Below, piece after piece: positions 45,444 through 54,057 of a stretch of DNA of 64,000 nt. Made by a program: the position numbers and the translations under genes. The stretch covers positions 806,001 through 870,000 of the forward strand of contig NZ_JAGENB010000002.1 of NCBI RefSeq assembly GCF_019991125.1. The letters are read 5' to 3'. This stretch comes from Phyllobacterium calauticae (GTDB taxonomy: Bacteria; Pseudomonadota; Alphaproteobacteria; Rhizobiales; Rhizobiaceae). Under the pieces are notes generated by a model, which saw only the letters and a list, made by a program, of their open reading frames with translations, made no database searches and was not told the origin of the DNA. Each line of letters opens with the position of its first letter. Position 1 is the stretch's first letter.

Positions 45444-45641
45444 GCTGTTCCCCGACGCCGCCGCCATTGATGTTAAGCGCGCCACTGCTGGTCGTGCAAG
45501 GATGATCCTTGTCTTATCGGTAAGGTGACAGCAACGCTGGTGTAATCTTCATTCGGTATGAAGGAAGCATGCATGGCCTTTCCAAAGGAGCGTTTTGGGC
45601 ACTATCCTTTTGTGAAGAGCGCCCAACAGGGATATCTGATC

Positions 45642-46640
45642 ATGAAATCAGCTGGTTTTCTCGTCGCTTTTGTCTGCCTGTTCGGCATGCCGGCCGTGTC
45701 GCATGCGGGTGCGATTGCCGATCCGGTGGCACTCAAGCAACGCCTGGAAGCGCTGGTCAAGGGCAAGGATGGGCGTGTCGGCATTTGCGCGCAGGACCAA
45801 AGCGGCGTGATGGTCTGTGTCCGGGGCGAGGAACGATTCTCATTGCAAAGCGTCGTCAAGCTGATCGTGGGAGCTGCGGTTTTCGACGCTGCGGATCGGG
45901 GGCTTGCAGACCTCAAGGAACCGATTGTTGTCAAACCGGAAAACCTCAGCTTATCCGTACAGCCCCTCGCCAAGATCGTGGAAAGGGAGGGCGTCTTTCA
46001 AACCAATGCCGACGACCTTGTGCGCCGCGCCATTGTCGACAGCGACAGTGCGGCGGTGGATATCCTGATCGAACGGCTTGGCGGTCCGGCCAAGGTCGAT
46101 CAGTTTACCGAGGGAAAGGGCATATTGGGTATCCGGATTGATCGCGACGAACGGCATCTGCAGACCGAAACCGTCGGCCTGCGCTGGAAACCGGATTATG
46201 TGGATGCGAAAGTGCTGCAAAAGGCCGTGAAGGCGGTTCCCGAGGCCGAGCGGGATGCGGCATTCGAGGCTTATCAGAAAGATCCGCGCGACACGGCAAC
46301 GCCGCGGGCGATGACCGCGTTTCTTGCCGCCCTGATGAATGACAAACTCCTTGCCACGGGGTCGACGCAGCGGCTTCTGGCCATCATGGGCGAGACGGTG
46401 ACATTTCCCGACCGGTTGCGCGCCGGGACAGGCGAGGGATGGTCCGTTGCCCACAAGACCGGTACGAGCCGGACATGGAAAGGCGTCAATGCCGCAACGA
46501 ACGATGTGGGGATTTTGACCGCGCCCGACGGCGGAAAAATCGCCGTCGCCGTGTTTGTCGCCGATTCCCGCGAAACGCCGACCCAGCGCTCCGCCATCAT
46601 CGCAGGGGCGGCGCAGGCCGTGACGGAAGCCTACCGCTGA
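45642..46640 (+). CDS. bla: Class A beta-lactamase family protein
   Basis: A 332-residue secreted serine hydrolase with signal peptide ending SHA (residue 22). The nucleophile motif SVVK is at 70-73 (by chance equal to standard numbering), and the KTG triad is HKTGTS at 272-274 with NDVG after. The second motif is SDS (134-136) rather than SDN. The region between 160 and 220 is longer than in TEM-like enzymes, resembling the PER/CfxA group with an expanded omega loop; the general-base glutamate is probably in DRDERHLQ, but this is uncertain. RDTATPRAM is typical class A. It may hydrolyse beta-lactams, but could be a diverged hydrolase. Confidence 0.83.
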   Translation: MKSAGFLVAFVCLFGMPAVSHAGAIADPVALKQRLEALVKGKDGRVGICAQDQSGVMVCVRGEERFSLQSVVKLIVGAAVFDAADRGLADLKEPIVVKPENLSLSVQPLAKIVEREGVFQTNADDLVRRAIVDSDSAAVDILIERLGGPAKVDQFTEGKGILGIRIDRDERHLQTETVGLRWKPDYVDAKVLQKAVKAVPEAERDAAFEAYQKDPRDTATPRAMTAFLAALMNDKLLATGSTQRLLAIMGETVTFPDRLRAGTGEGWSVAHKTGTSRTWKGVNAATNDVGILTAPDGGKIAVAVFVADSRETPTQRSAIIAGAAQAVTEAYR

Positions 46641-46659
46641 CGCATGGTAAAAACCGAGA

Positions 46660-47538
46660 TCACGCGCTCGCCTGTTCCAGTATCCAGTCGCGGAACAGGC
46701 GCAGTTTCGGCGAAAGCTGCCGGCCTTCGGGATAAACGAGATGATAGTCCCATCCGGTCGAAGCGCAGGTGTCGAACAGTTGAACAAGCCGGCCCGAATC
46801 GATTTCCGTCTTGAATATCCCCACTGAAACCAGCGCAACGCCGCCGCCCGAAAGCGCGAGATTGGCGATGATCTGCTGCGTATCGATCCCGAAGCCGGGT
46901 TTGGTCATGACCAACGGCCCTTCCACGCCCGCCTGACGGAACCAGACCTGCCACCAGTCGTCGTCCGGCGTGATCAGGTGGTAGTTGAGCAGATCGGCAG
47001 GCTTTTGCGGGCGGCCGTATTTTTCAAGATATGCGGGGCTGGCAAGCGGCGTGAAGCCGCCGGGAAGCAGCAGATGCGACTTCAGGCCGGGCCAATGCCC
47101 GATACCCATCCGCACACCGCAGTCGATCCCTTCGGCGGCAAAATCCACCAGGCGCGACGTGATGTCGAACCGCACGGAAATGTCGGGAAACCGGGTCTGG
47201 AAGTCGACAATGCGCGGGGTCAGCCAATTGCTGGCAAAGGTGTGTATCACAGAGACGACCAGGACGGAGTTTTGTTCCTCGCGGATCGCGCGGAACGTTT
47301 CGCCCAGTTCAGCCAGAGACCGGCGGATGACCGGCGCGACCAGTTCGCCCTTGCCGGTCAATGAGACCCCGCGGGCATGCCGGTGAAACAACGGCGCGCC
47401 GGCAAATTCCTCCAGCAGTTTGATCTGATAGCTCACCGCCGACTGGGTCATGTTCAGTTCCTCCGCGGCCTTGGTGAAGTTTTGCAAACGGGCAACGGCG
47501 TCGAAAACGCGGATAGCTGGCAGCGGCAGGGAGGACAT
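46660..47538 (-). CDS. LysR-family regulator, GcvA-like
   Basis: A 292-residue LysR regulator: HTH at about 18-40 (NFTKAAEELNMTQSAVSYQI), then a periplasmic-binding-like effector domain. The subgroup with LPxIRVFDAVARLQNFTKAAEELNMTQSAVS is the GcvA/AmpR branch. It is convergent with the beta-lactamase gene, with 20 bases between the stops. This is not the divergent AmpR arrangement, so control of bla is not implied. It is divergent from a DUF1127-like small gene at 47654. Confidence 0.88.
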   Translation of the reverse strand: MSSLPLPAIRVFDAVARLQNFTKAAEELNMTQSAVSYQIKLLEEFAGAPLFHRHARGVSLTGKGELVAPVIRRSLAELGETFRAIREEQNSVLVVSVIHTFASNWLTPRIVDFQTRFPDISVRFDITSRLVDFAAEGIDCGVRMGIGHWPGLKSHLLLPGGFTPLASPAYLEKYGRPQKPADLLNYHLITPDDDWWQVWFRQAGVEGPLVMTKPGFGIDTQQIIANLALSGGGVALVSVGIFKTEIDSGRLVQLFDTCASTGWDYHLVYPEGRQLSPKLRLFRDWILEQASA

Positions 47539-47653
47539 GATTTATCCATTAAATGGTTTGATGGCTCATGCCGTATTTTACGTTGGTTCTCCTATAAATA
47601 AACAATTATTTATCCAGACATAGAAATGAGATTGATGACTTTAGGAGTCTGAA

Positions 47654-47854
47654 ATGACCGAAGTGCGATATTTGGGCCTGAAACTGTCACGCGTGCCGCC
47701 CGAGCGGAAAAAGCAGGAAGCCGGACCCATCGGCCGGCTGGCCGACCTTAACGAACATCTGCTTTGCGATATCGATCTGAGCCCCGCCATGCGCGCACGG
47801 CTGAAGCAGCCGGACAGAGACCACCGCTGGCTGGACTTCCGCCAGCCCGTCTAG
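47654..47854 (+). CDS. Small DUF1127-like protein
   Basis: A 66-residue basic protein. The core LADLNEHLLCDIDLSPAMRARL is related to the DUF1127 pattern (LxxLxDxxLxDIGLxxxDI), though less conserved. TTAGGAGTCTG before the ATG supplies a strong ribosome site. DUF1127 proteins of this size in alphaproteobacteria are linked to RNA turnover and phosphate metabolism. Divergent from the LysR regulator, so it could be a regulatory target. Confidence 0.65.
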   Translation: MTEVRYLGLKLSRVPPERKKQEAGPIGRLADLNEHLLCDIDLSPAMRARLKQPDRDHRWLDFRQPV

Positions 47855-47972
47855 CCCGCCGGGATTACCCGCACATGATCGTGATCGGGCGCAGCGAATG
47901 CTGCTCCATCGCAATTTTGCCACAGGCGCTTTTCAGATTGGAACCAGTCTGAATGATCGGCGTTTCTAGGCC

Positions 47973-48233
47973 ATGAAAGATGCTCAGTTCAAACCGGTGA
48001 CTGTCGAGTCACTTCATTCCTTCAAGCTGCGGAACATCGGTTCGGTCGCGGAAGCGGCTGAGTTTTTGTCCCGCGACTGGCCGGGGGAGCGGGGAAGAAT
48101 TTACCTGCTCGCCCGGATGGCCTGCAATGAGGCGATGGAAGGCCATGCTTCGCCTGCCATGGCCCGTTCGGTTTTCGTCCAGGCAACCATGGACGCCGAT
48201 ATCTATGTGGAGAACACCACCTGGGTGCGCTAG
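47973..48233 (+). CDS. DUF982 small protein
   Basis: An 86-residue protein of the Rhizobiales DUF982 family: FKPVTVESLHSFKLRNIGSVAEAAEFL (split as FKPVTVES, RNIGSVAEAAEFLSRDWP), then ARMACNEAMEGHASPAMARSVFVQA. This order (hydrophobic strand, EAAxFLxxWP, ACxxAxxGxxSxxxAR) is diagnostic. Function unknown. TAGG lies just before the start codon. Confidence 0.85.
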   Translation: MKDAQFKPVTVESLHSFKLRNIGSVAEAAEFLSRDWPGERGRIYLLARMACNEAMEGHASPAMARSVFVQATMDADIYVENTTWVR

Positions 48234-48292
48234 CCCGGGGTTTTCCGGATTGCCGCCCTCAGCGCACGGAGCAGAGTGCATGCAGTGTTGTT

Positions 48293-48370
48293 TCAGTCAA
48301 AACGCGGAAACAGGAAGCATGCCAGCCACGTGGCAATGACGCATAAAGTGGTGATTGCAAAAACAGACAT
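48293..48370 (-). CDS. Tiny 25-residue hydrophobic membrane peptide
   Basis: A 25-codon open frame: MSVFAITTLCVIATWLAC continued by FLFPRFD and a stop. The whole peptide can form one transmembrane helix with a basic/acidic short tail. TTGGAGATGACATC before the ATG gives GGAG at an eight-base spacing. It lies in a 246-base gap between the DUF982 gene and the lysE-type gene on the minus strand. Single-helix peptides of this size act in other bacteria as modulators of membrane complexes or as toxins; the role here is unknown. It may be a translated leader of nothing else, since the next minus-strand gene ends upstream of it. Confidence 0.5.
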   Translation of the reverse strand: MSVFAITTLCVIATWLACFLFPRFD

Positions 48371-48479
48371 GATGTCATCTCCAAGCCGTGTGACTAACAT
48401 GGAGATTTCGAACTTTCAATTCAACTAAAGTACAGAAGTTCAGCTCAATGCCTTTGCTTCACCGCCTGCCGTGCTCTGC

Positions 48480-49097
48480 TCAGCGGTCGGACAGGGCCAG
48501 CTTCAGGCCGAAGCCAATGAAGATAGCCCCGGCAAAGGCATCGATCGCACGCCGTGCCCGTTGATAAGCACCCGCGACCGTGCGGTGGCTGAGCGCTGCA
48601 ACCAGCCCCGCATACCAGATGGTCGATATGGTCACCATCACCACGACGGCCGCAGCACCATGGGTCCATGGCGTGCCCGGCGCCATGGTGGCGGCAAACA
48701 GGCTGGCGACAAACAACGCTGATTTCGGATTGGCAAGGTTCGTGGCAAGGCCGAGGCGCCACGCGCCCAGCGGTGTCAGCCTGACCTTGCTGGCGGGGAT
48801 GGTCATGTCGCCCGCCGGCTGGCGCAGCTGCCACAGCAGCCGCAGACCCAGCCAGAGGAGATAGATGCCGCCCGCTATCTTCAGGCCCATATAGACAATC
48901 GGGGCGGCCATGAACAATGACCCGACGCCAAGCCAGCCGGCAAGGCCCCAGCACAGGGTGCCCGTGAGGGTGCCTGCCGCCGCGGAGATGGCGATCTTGC
49001 GCGAACCGGTGAGGGTGCAACGCACGATCAGGAAGAAATTCGGGCCCGGAGTCAGCGCAGCAATGGTCCAGATGGCGGCAACGGTGAGCAGGAACAT
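48480..49097 (-). CDS. LysE/RhtB family amino-acid exporter
   Basis: A 205-residue integral membrane protein with six helices. MFLLTVAAIWTIAALTPGPNFFLIV with TPGPNF is the LysE signature, followed by GTLTGTLCWGLAGWLG and NLANPKSALFVASLF (NPKSALF), as in RhtB/RhtC. The ATG at 49097 follows GTGGAGAC; the frame is open to 49190, without homology. It exports amino acids or homoserine lactone-type solutes. Its 5' side is next to tRNA-Asn. Confidence 0.9.
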   Translation of the reverse strand: MFLLTVAAIWTIAALTPGPNFFLIVRCTLTGSRKIAISAAAGTLTGTLCWGLAGWLGVGSLFMAAPIVYMGLKIAGGIYLLWLGLRLLWQLRQPAGDMTIPASKVRLTPLGAWRLGLATNLANPKSALFVASLFAATMAPGTPWTHGAAAVVVMVTISTIWYAGLVAALSHRTVAGAYQRARRAIDAFAGAIFIGFGLKLALSDR

Positions 49098-49210
49098 AAT
49101 GTCTCCACGGGGATGTTTGGCTTGGCTATTCATAGCACTGATTGGCTTCCGGCCGTAAGAGCATTGGCAGCGCTGGCGCACGATGACCACAGGCGGGAAG
49201 GCAGAAAAGC

Positions 49211-49242
49211 AAAAGGCTCAGCAGCGTCAGCTGCTAAGCCTT
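49211..49242 (-). terminator. Terminator after tRNA-Asn
   Basis: A 14-bp hairpin (AAAGGCTCAGCAGC against GCTGCTAAGCCTTT, one mismatch, loop GTCA) eight bases past the tRNA, with TTTTGCTTTTC following on the minus strand. Confidence 0.85.
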
Positions 49243-49250
49243 TGAGGTGA

Positions 49251-49326
49251 CTGGCTCCCCGGGCCGGATTCGAACCAGCGACCAACCGGTTAACAGCCGG
49301 TTGCTCTACCACTGAGCTACCGGGGA
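49251..49326 (-). tRNA. tRNA-Asn (anticodon GUU)
   Basis: A 76-nucleotide tRNA with encoded CCA (49251-49253). Acceptor TCCCCGG pairs with CCGGGGA; D-arm AGCTCAGTGGTAGAGCA; anticodon loop CTGTTAACC gives GUU; T-arm GCTGGTTCGAATCCGGC. A typical cloverleaf. Confidence 0.97.
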
Positions 49327-49489
49327 AGAGCTACTCAGTCATCAGCGAAGTGGCCTATAGCAAAAGGGTTTCGCTTTTGCAAAGGACCATTTCGTTTTTT
49401 TTCATCTAATGTGCACAACAAATGATGACATGCCGCTTTTGCATTCCTACATCCGGGGTCTGTTGAACACGGAAAGGACGAGCAACCGC

Positions 49490-49816
49490 GTGACCGAACG
49501 CCCCGAAAACGCCAGTAATCATGGGCCTAATGCTGCCCACGAGCATTCTGCCGCGCCAAAGCGCCGGCATATGCGCATCTTTGGCCGCCATGTGCCCATT
49601 CCACAATCGGTGGCAATGCGTCGCACGCTCGGCGGCGCGCTCATTGCCGGGGGAACACTCGGTTTTCTGCCGATTCTGGGTTTTTGGATGATTCCGCTGG
49701 GGCTTGTGGTGCTGTCACATGATTCTGCGCTGGTCCGGCGCAAGCGCCGGCAGCTGGAAGTGAAGTTTGGCCGCCGCTGGAAAGGCAGCCGGGCTGCGGC
49801 GAACAGCAAAGCCTGA
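49490..49816 (+). CDS. Small membrane protein of Rhizobiales type
   Basis: About 108 residues, with a charged N-terminus and a hydrophobic centre MRRTLGGALIAGGTLGFLPILGFWMIPLGLVVLS (two short helices separated at PILGFWMIPLG), followed by a strongly basic tail RRKRRQLEVKF. The block LGFLPILGFWMIPLGLVVLSHD is one I associate with a conserved Rhizobiales hypothetical. The start is unclear: GTG at 49490 has AAAGGA upstream at 11 bases, while ATGs at 49409 and 49430 lack ribosome sites. It is transcribed away from tRNA-Asn. Function unknown. Confidence 0.6.
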   Translation: MTERPENASNHGPNAAHEHSAAPKRRHMRIFGRHVPIPQSVAMRRTLGGALIAGGTLGFLPILGFWMIPLGLVVLSHDSALVRRKRRQLEVKFGRRWKGSRAAANSKA

Positions 49817-49853
49817 TTCGCCTGGAACCAGCATGCCCTTGCGAGGCTGTCCG

Positions 49854-50750
49854 TCAGAGGCGTCGGCGCGTCCCGGCTTCGGTGATGGCGGCGATCAGTG
49901 CGCGCAGACCGCGTGTGACCGTCTTGTCCTGGCGAATGATCAGCGCGAGTTCCCGGTGCAGGTGCGGCATCAGCGGACGCACGGTAAAAGGCCGCCGCTG
50001 TTCCGGGTCTCGCACCGACATGGCGGGCAAGATGGCCCATCCCAGCCCCGCTCGCACCAGTTCCTTGATGGCCTCGACGCTGCCCAGCGACATGACCGGC
50101 TGCAGGCTTACACCACTTTGTTCGAACCAGCGGTCGATGATCCGCCGGGTATTGCCTGACGGTTCAAACAGAATCAGCGGATTCTTCGACAGTTCCGCCG
50201 CCGTCACCTCCGGCGGCATGACCACGCCGGCGGGGGCGACGGCAACGAATTCGTCGCGCAGGATCGATTTTATTTCCAGCATCCGGCCCGAGGCGGGCAT
50301 CGTCACCAGCGCAATGTCGAGCACATTGTCCTCCACCGCCTTGACCATGTCCGGCGTGTTGCCGGTGCTGACGGTGATATCCAGCGACGGAAACCCTTGC
50401 CGCAGGCTGCGCAGGAGCGGCGGGAGCAGATAGATGCAGGCCGTGGCTCCGGTTCCCAGCCGCACCCGCCCGATGGTCTCGGTCGTGTATCTGGCCATGG
50501 CATCCAGGGCGCCCGAAACCTCCCTGTTGATACGCCCCGCATGGGCAAGAAGCTCGGTACCGGCGGCAGTGGGGGTGGCTTTGCGGCCGATTCGTTCGAT
50601 CAGGCGGACGCCAAGCCGCTTTTCCAGCTGGCGCACCTGCAGGCTCACAGCCGGTTGGCTGATGTTCAGCCGGTCGGCGGCGGCGGAAAAGCTGCCGAGC
50701 TCGATGACTTCGACGAAGGTGGCCAGTTGATCGAGGCTGAGGGAAGACAC
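49854..50750 (-). CDS. LysR-family transcriptional regulator (CysB/Cbl-like fold)
   Basis: A 298-residue LysR regulator: LSLDQLATFVEVIELGSFSAAADRL with HTH NISQPAVSLQVRQLEKRLG, then an effector domain that recognises a small molecule (ACIYLLPPLLRSLRQGFPSLDITVSTGNT region, in parts YLLPPLLR, TVSTGNTPD). GTG at 50750 has AAGGAAAG upstream; a TTG at 50783 is the alternative. Divergent from the DUF1127-GNAT gene, with about 117 bases between starts, suggesting it may control that gene. Confidence 0.86.
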   Translation of the reverse strand: MSSLSLDQLATFVEVIELGSFSAAADRLNISQPAVSLQVRQLEKRLGVRLIERIGRKATPTAAGTELLAHAGRINREVSGALDAMARYTTETIGRVRLGTGATACIYLLPPLLRSLRQGFPSLDITVSTGNTPDMVKAVEDNVLDIALVTMPASGRMLEIKSILRDEFVAVAPAGVVMPPEVTAAELSKNPLILFEPSGNTRRIIDRWFEQSGVSLQPVMSLGSVEAIKELVRAGLGWAILPAMSVRDPEQRRPFTVRPLMPHLHRELALIIRQDKTVTRGLRALIAAITEAGTRRRL

Positions 50751-50867
50751 AAAGCTTTCCTTATAGTTCGTATAGGCGTTCAAAGCTTCTTTTATATCTC
50801 CTCAGATGCAGAATGCCACCGGGTTCCTTGGCAAACAGGGGCAAAAACCAGGCGCAGGAGACAGGAT

Positions 50868-51596
50868 GTGAGCATTCGAGCAGGCAGAATCCGCACAATA
50901 TTGCATCGGGTGGACTGCTATCTCACGGCCGCGCCACAATCGCGACGCCATCAGCTTGAGGCGCTGCGGGAGCTCGAGCCCCACTTGCTGCGGGATATCG
51001 GCCTGACGCCGACCGATGTCCGGCGCGGAAAACCGGAGAATCATTCATTGGATAATCAATTGCTTGCAGAAAAAACCTCGCCTCTTGATTCCGCCTCCGT
51101 GCATGTGCGCACTGCGGAAGACCGCGATATGATGCCGATACAGGCCATCTATGCCTATCACGTGCTCAATGGCATCGCTTCCTTTGAACTGGAGGTGCCT
51201 GCGGTGGACGAGATGGCGGCGCGCAGGGCGGGCGTGCTCGCTGCGGGGCTGCCGTATCTGGTGGCCGAAGCGAATGGACGCGTCGTGGGCTACTGCTATG
51301 CAACGCTCTACCGGCCACGCGCTGCCTACCGCTTCACGGTGGAAGATTCGGTTTATATCGCCAACGGCATGGCCGGCCACGGGATAGGGTCGCTGCTGCT
51401 CGGCGAGCTGATCCGGCGGTGCGAGGCGGGCAATTGGCGGCAGATGGTGGCCATCATCGGCAATAGCGGCAATACGGGGTCGCTGAAGCTGCACGAGCGG
51501 CTTGGTTTCGAGCCGGTCGGCACGCTGCGCTCCGCCGGCTTCAAGTTCGGCCAATGGGTCGACACGGTGCTGATGCAAAGGCCGCTGGGGGGGTGA
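50868..51596 (+). CDS. DUF1127-GNAT fusion, phosphinothricin acetyltransferase-like
   Basis: A 242-residue protein whose first 55 residues resemble a DUF1127 small protein (LEALRELEPHLLRDIGLTPTDVRRGKP) and whose remainder is a GNAT acetyltransferase of the Pat/Bar type: VHVRTAEDRDMMPIQAIYAYHVL, AAYRFTVEDSVYIANGMAGHGIGSLLL (motif GHGIGS), MVAIIGNSGNTGSLKLHERLGF and a C-terminal GQWVDTVLMQR. There is no stop between the two parts. GTG at 50868 is 8 bases after AGGAG. A TTG at 51049, after CCGGAGA, could start the GNAT domain alone. Pat-type enzymes acetylate small amines such as phosphinothricin or methionine sulfone. Confidence 0.75.
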   Translation: MSIRAGRIRTILHRVDCYLTAAPQSRRHQLEALRELEPHLLRDIGLTPTDVRRGKPENHSLDNQLLAEKTSPLDSASVHVRTAEDRDMMPIQAIYAYHVLNGIASFELEVPAVDEMAARRAGVLAAGLPYLVAEANGRVVGYCYATLYRPRAAYRFTVEDSVYIANGMAGHGIGSLLLGELIRRCEAGNWRQMVAIIGNSGNTGSLKLHERLGFEPVGTLRSAGFKFGQWVDTVLMQRPLGG

Positions 51597-51811
51597 CGGG
51601 ACTTCTCCGGCTTAGAATGGGTGCCAGTGTGCGAGCGCCGATGAACCAGAATGGGTATGCGGCGGCGGCATTGCCGATTCGTTGGATCACGACGATGTTT
51701 CGAATTGCGGTCGCGCGAGGATTTTGTCCGGAATGACTTGACGCCGCTGGCTTCGTCTCATAGAGAACGGCACCGGAGATTCACAGGATTGTGTCTTGTC
51801 TCCAGTGACGA

Positions 51812-51885
51812 GGCCTCGTGGCGGAGTGGTTACGCAGAGGACTGCAAATCCTTGCACCCCGGTTCGATTCCGGGCGAGGCCTCCA
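51812..51885 (+). tRNA. tRNA-Cys (anticodon GCA)
   Basis: A 74-nucleotide tRNA with encoded CCA (51883-51885). Acceptor GGCCTCG pairs with CGAGGCC (51875-51881); D-arm GGCGGAGTGGTTACGC; anticodon loop CTGCAAA gives GCA; T-loop CCGGTTCGATTCCGG. A clear cloverleaf. Confidence 0.96.
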
Positions 51886-52004
51886 ATACTTCCAGCCACT
51901 TCGCTATTTATTTGCTCCTGCTGATTTTTTCGGCAGGTGAGGCAGTTCGTTCCCGATTTCACCCCAGCTGATCCTTGAAGCGACCCGTCATGCTGTTTCG
52001 AACA

Positions 52005-52027
52005 CCGCCCCGTGCAGGGCGGCTTTT
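52005..52027 (+). terminator. Intrinsic terminator before arsR
   Basis: A 6-bp GC stem CCGCCC with GGGCGG, loop CGTGCA, then CTTTT. It lies 120 bases after tRNA-Cys and may end its transcript. Confidence 0.6.
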
Positions 52028-52048
52028 GAATGACGCAATACTAAGGGA

Positions 52049-52077
52049 TTGACCTAAGTTTTGATCCGACCTATAAC
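52049..52077 (+). promoter_or_regulatory. Sigma70-type promoter of the arsR-SRPBCC unit
   Basis: TTGACC (52049-52054) and TATAAC (52072-52077) with a 17-base spacer, 46 bases before the ArsR start. It is the clearest promoter in the window. Confidence 0.6.
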
Positions 52078-52122
52078 CCGTTTCCATTCAGATGGACACG
52101 GGTGCTTTCAAAGGAGGGGGCC

Positions 52123-52503
52123 ATGATACCACAGACCGGCGGCGGCATGCCGCCACGCCAGCCCATGCCCGATCCGGCTGTCGTGGATCATATTTTCCGC
52201 GCGCTGTCTGACGCGACGCGGCGTGATGTGCTCGAACGGCTTACCGTCCGCCCCGCTTCGGTATCCGAGCTCGCAGCGCCCTACGGCATGGCGCTGCCGT
52301 CCTTCGTCGAGCACCTGAAAGTGCTGGAGGGAAGTGGCCTGGTACGGTCACACAAGACCGGACGCGTCCGGACCTACGAACTCGAGGCGGAACGGCTCAA
52401 GCTTGCGGAAGACTGGCTTGGGCGCCAGCGCGTGCTGTGGAAACGCCGCCTCGATCAACTGGACAGCTATCTCATGAAACTCAAGGAGGAGGAATCCAAA
52501 TGA
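52123..52503 (+). CDS. ArsR-family transcriptional regulator
   Basis: A 126-residue winged-helix repressor: [29 protein letters not shown] with recognition helix [19 protein letters not shown] and a wing [10 protein letters not shown]. The cysteines of metal-sensing ArsR are absent; this is the YdfF/SdpR-like class that partners an SRPBCC gene. AGGAGGGGG before ATG 52123 fixes the start. It is coupled to the SRPBCC gene by a four-base overlap. Confidence 0.9.
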   Translation: MIPQTGGGMPPRQPMPDPAVVDHIFRALSDATRRDVLERLTVRPASVSELAAPYGMALPSFVEHLKVLEGSGLVRSHKTGRVRTYELEAERLKLAEDWLGRQRVLWKRRLDQLDSYLMKLKEEESK

Positions 52504-52991
52504 AGCTACCCGACATCACGATCAATCCCAAACTCGATCTCGTGCTTGAACGCGACCTCGACGTCCCGGTGGAGCTCGTATGGCGCGCCTGGACGACACC
52601 GGAGCATCTGCGCCAGTGGTTCGCGCCAAAACCATGGACGATCACGGCCTGTGACATTGACCTGCGGCCCGGCGGGACGGTCAATTTCACGATGCGCTCG
52701 CCCGATGGCCAAGAGTATCCGAATACCCATTGCTATCTGGAAGTGAAACCGCACGAACGACTGGTCATCACCGACGCGCTGATCGGCGGTTACCGGCCGT
52801 CAGCCAATCCGTTTTTCACAGCCACACTGGACCTGGCGCGCAACGGAAACGGCACGCTCTACCGTGCGATTGCCATTCATGGTGATGAATCCAACCGCAA
52901 GAAGCATGAAGAGATGGGTTTTCACGAAGGCTGGGGCACCGTGGTCAGCCAGATGGTGGAATACATCAAGACCGGACGCATGCACTCCTGA
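52500..52991 (+). CDS. SRPBCC (AHSA1/START-like) ligand-binding protein
   Basis: A 163-residue protein of the activator-of-Hsp90-like (AHSA1) family: [44 protein letters not shown] and [21 protein letters not shown] are the signature N- and C-terminal ends (split: [29 protein letters not shown]). These helix-grip proteins bind hydrophobic ligands and are routinely paired with ArsR repressors. The ATGA overlap shows coupled translation. Ligand unknown. Confidence 0.9.
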   Translation: MKLPDITINPKLDLVLERDLDVPVELVWRAWTTPEHLRQWFAPKPWTITACDIDLRPGGTVNFTMRSPDGQEYPNTHCYLEVKPHERLVITDALIGGYRPSANPFFTATLDLARNGNGTLYRAIAIHGDESNRKKHEEMGFHEGWGTVVSQMVEYIKTGRMHS

Positions 52992-53090
52992 GGGAGTTTT
53001 GACCATATCGGCGTTCACAGGGCCGCGAGCAGTACGCGGCCCGGCTTTCATGAGATGCCGGGCCTCTCGTTTCAATCTCCTGCAGGTGCC

Positions 53091-53846
53091 TTAAGACGGG
53101 TTCATTGCGGCAAAAGTCTCCTCGTAGCGGCCCTCCCGCTCCGCCGAGCGCCGGGCACGGTCGCGTTCGACCAGAACTTCGCCTCTCGGATGGTTTTCCG
53201 CCTCCAGCAATTGCATGACCTCGGTTACATAGGCGGCAACCGGCATGGCGCGGGGATCGGATGCCTGCCGGTCGCCGGTCAATTCCGTCTGGACATAAGG
53301 CGGCGCCAGCTCAAGCACGCAGACCGGAATATTGCGGAGTTGGTGACGCAGCGACTGCAGCCACGAGTGCAGGAAGGCCTTGCTGGCGCAATAGGTCGGA
53401 AAGTCTGCGCGGGGAATGAAGGCGAGGTTTGAACTGGTCGCGAGGATCGTCGCGCCGGGCCGGGTTTTAAGCAGCGGCAGGAACGCCGCCGTCACGCGCA
53501 GCACGCCCAGGATGTTCGTCTCGACGATCGACTGAGCGGCCGAAATGTCCCAGTCATCCGTCGTCATGACCTCCGGCCGCGAGATGCCGGCATTCGCGAT
53601 GAGCATGTTAAGCGCGGGAAAGCGCGTGCGAACCTCGCTGACAAGATGAGCCAACGAGTCCGGATCACCGAGATCAAGCGGGAGTCCCACCAGACCCGGC
53701 CGGGCGGCTGTAATCTCTTCAAGCAGAGATACGCGCCGCCCCGTGATGATGACGCGGTTGCCGCGGTCGTGGAACGCTTCAGCCAGTGCGCGCCCGATGC
53801 CGCTGGTGCCGCCGGTGATGAGGATCGTATTGCCAGTCATTTGCAT
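53091..53846 (-). CDS. Short-chain dehydrogenase/reductase, DltE-like
   Basis: A 251-residue NAD(P)-dependent SDR. Cofactor motif TGGTSGIG at about 10-17, active-site YCASK at about 155-159 with Ser upstream (TSSNLAF), and NAG in LIANAGIS. It belongs to the DltE/YkvO group of short SDRs. The ATG at 53846 has AAGGAG nine bases upstream; another ATG lies two codons later. The long frame upstream is not homologous. Substrate unknown. Confidence 0.9.
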   Translation of the reverse strand: MQMTGNTILITGGTSGIGRALAEAFHDRGNRVIITGRRVSLLEEITAARPGLVGLPLDLGDPDSLAHLVSEVRTRFPALNMLIANAGISRPEVMTTDDWDISAAQSIVETNILGVLRVTAAFLPLLKTRPGATILATSSNLAFIPRADFPTYCASKAFLHSWLQSLRHQLRNIPVCVLELAPPYVQTELTGDRQASDPRAMPVAAYVTEVMQLLEAENHPRGEVLVERDRARRSAEREGRYEETFAAMNPS

Positions 53847-54057
53847 ATCATGTTGCTCCTTGGGTTCAATCCGGACGCGAGGCCGACGGTTTGACCGTGT
53901 CCCGGCCTCTGTCTCGAGGTGTTGGCGCCCATGGGAGAAAGGGTTTTGCCGAACGGCTCCCCGTTGCTCGGACCGCACGACATTACGCCACAGCATGCCC
54001 GATGCCGGGAACACAGCTGGAGCCGTCGAACGGCGGGAAATGGGAGGTGGGAAAACG

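Noticed and set aside
46660-47538. LysR gene as AmpR regulator of the beta-lactamase
   Set aside because: AmpR is divergent from ampC and shares a promoter region; here the two genes are convergent and 20 bases apart at their stops.
49251-51885. tRNA-Asn and tRNA-Cys as integration sites of a mobile island
   Set aside because: No integrase, no repeated tRNA 3' ends, and flanking genes look ordinary for the chromosome.
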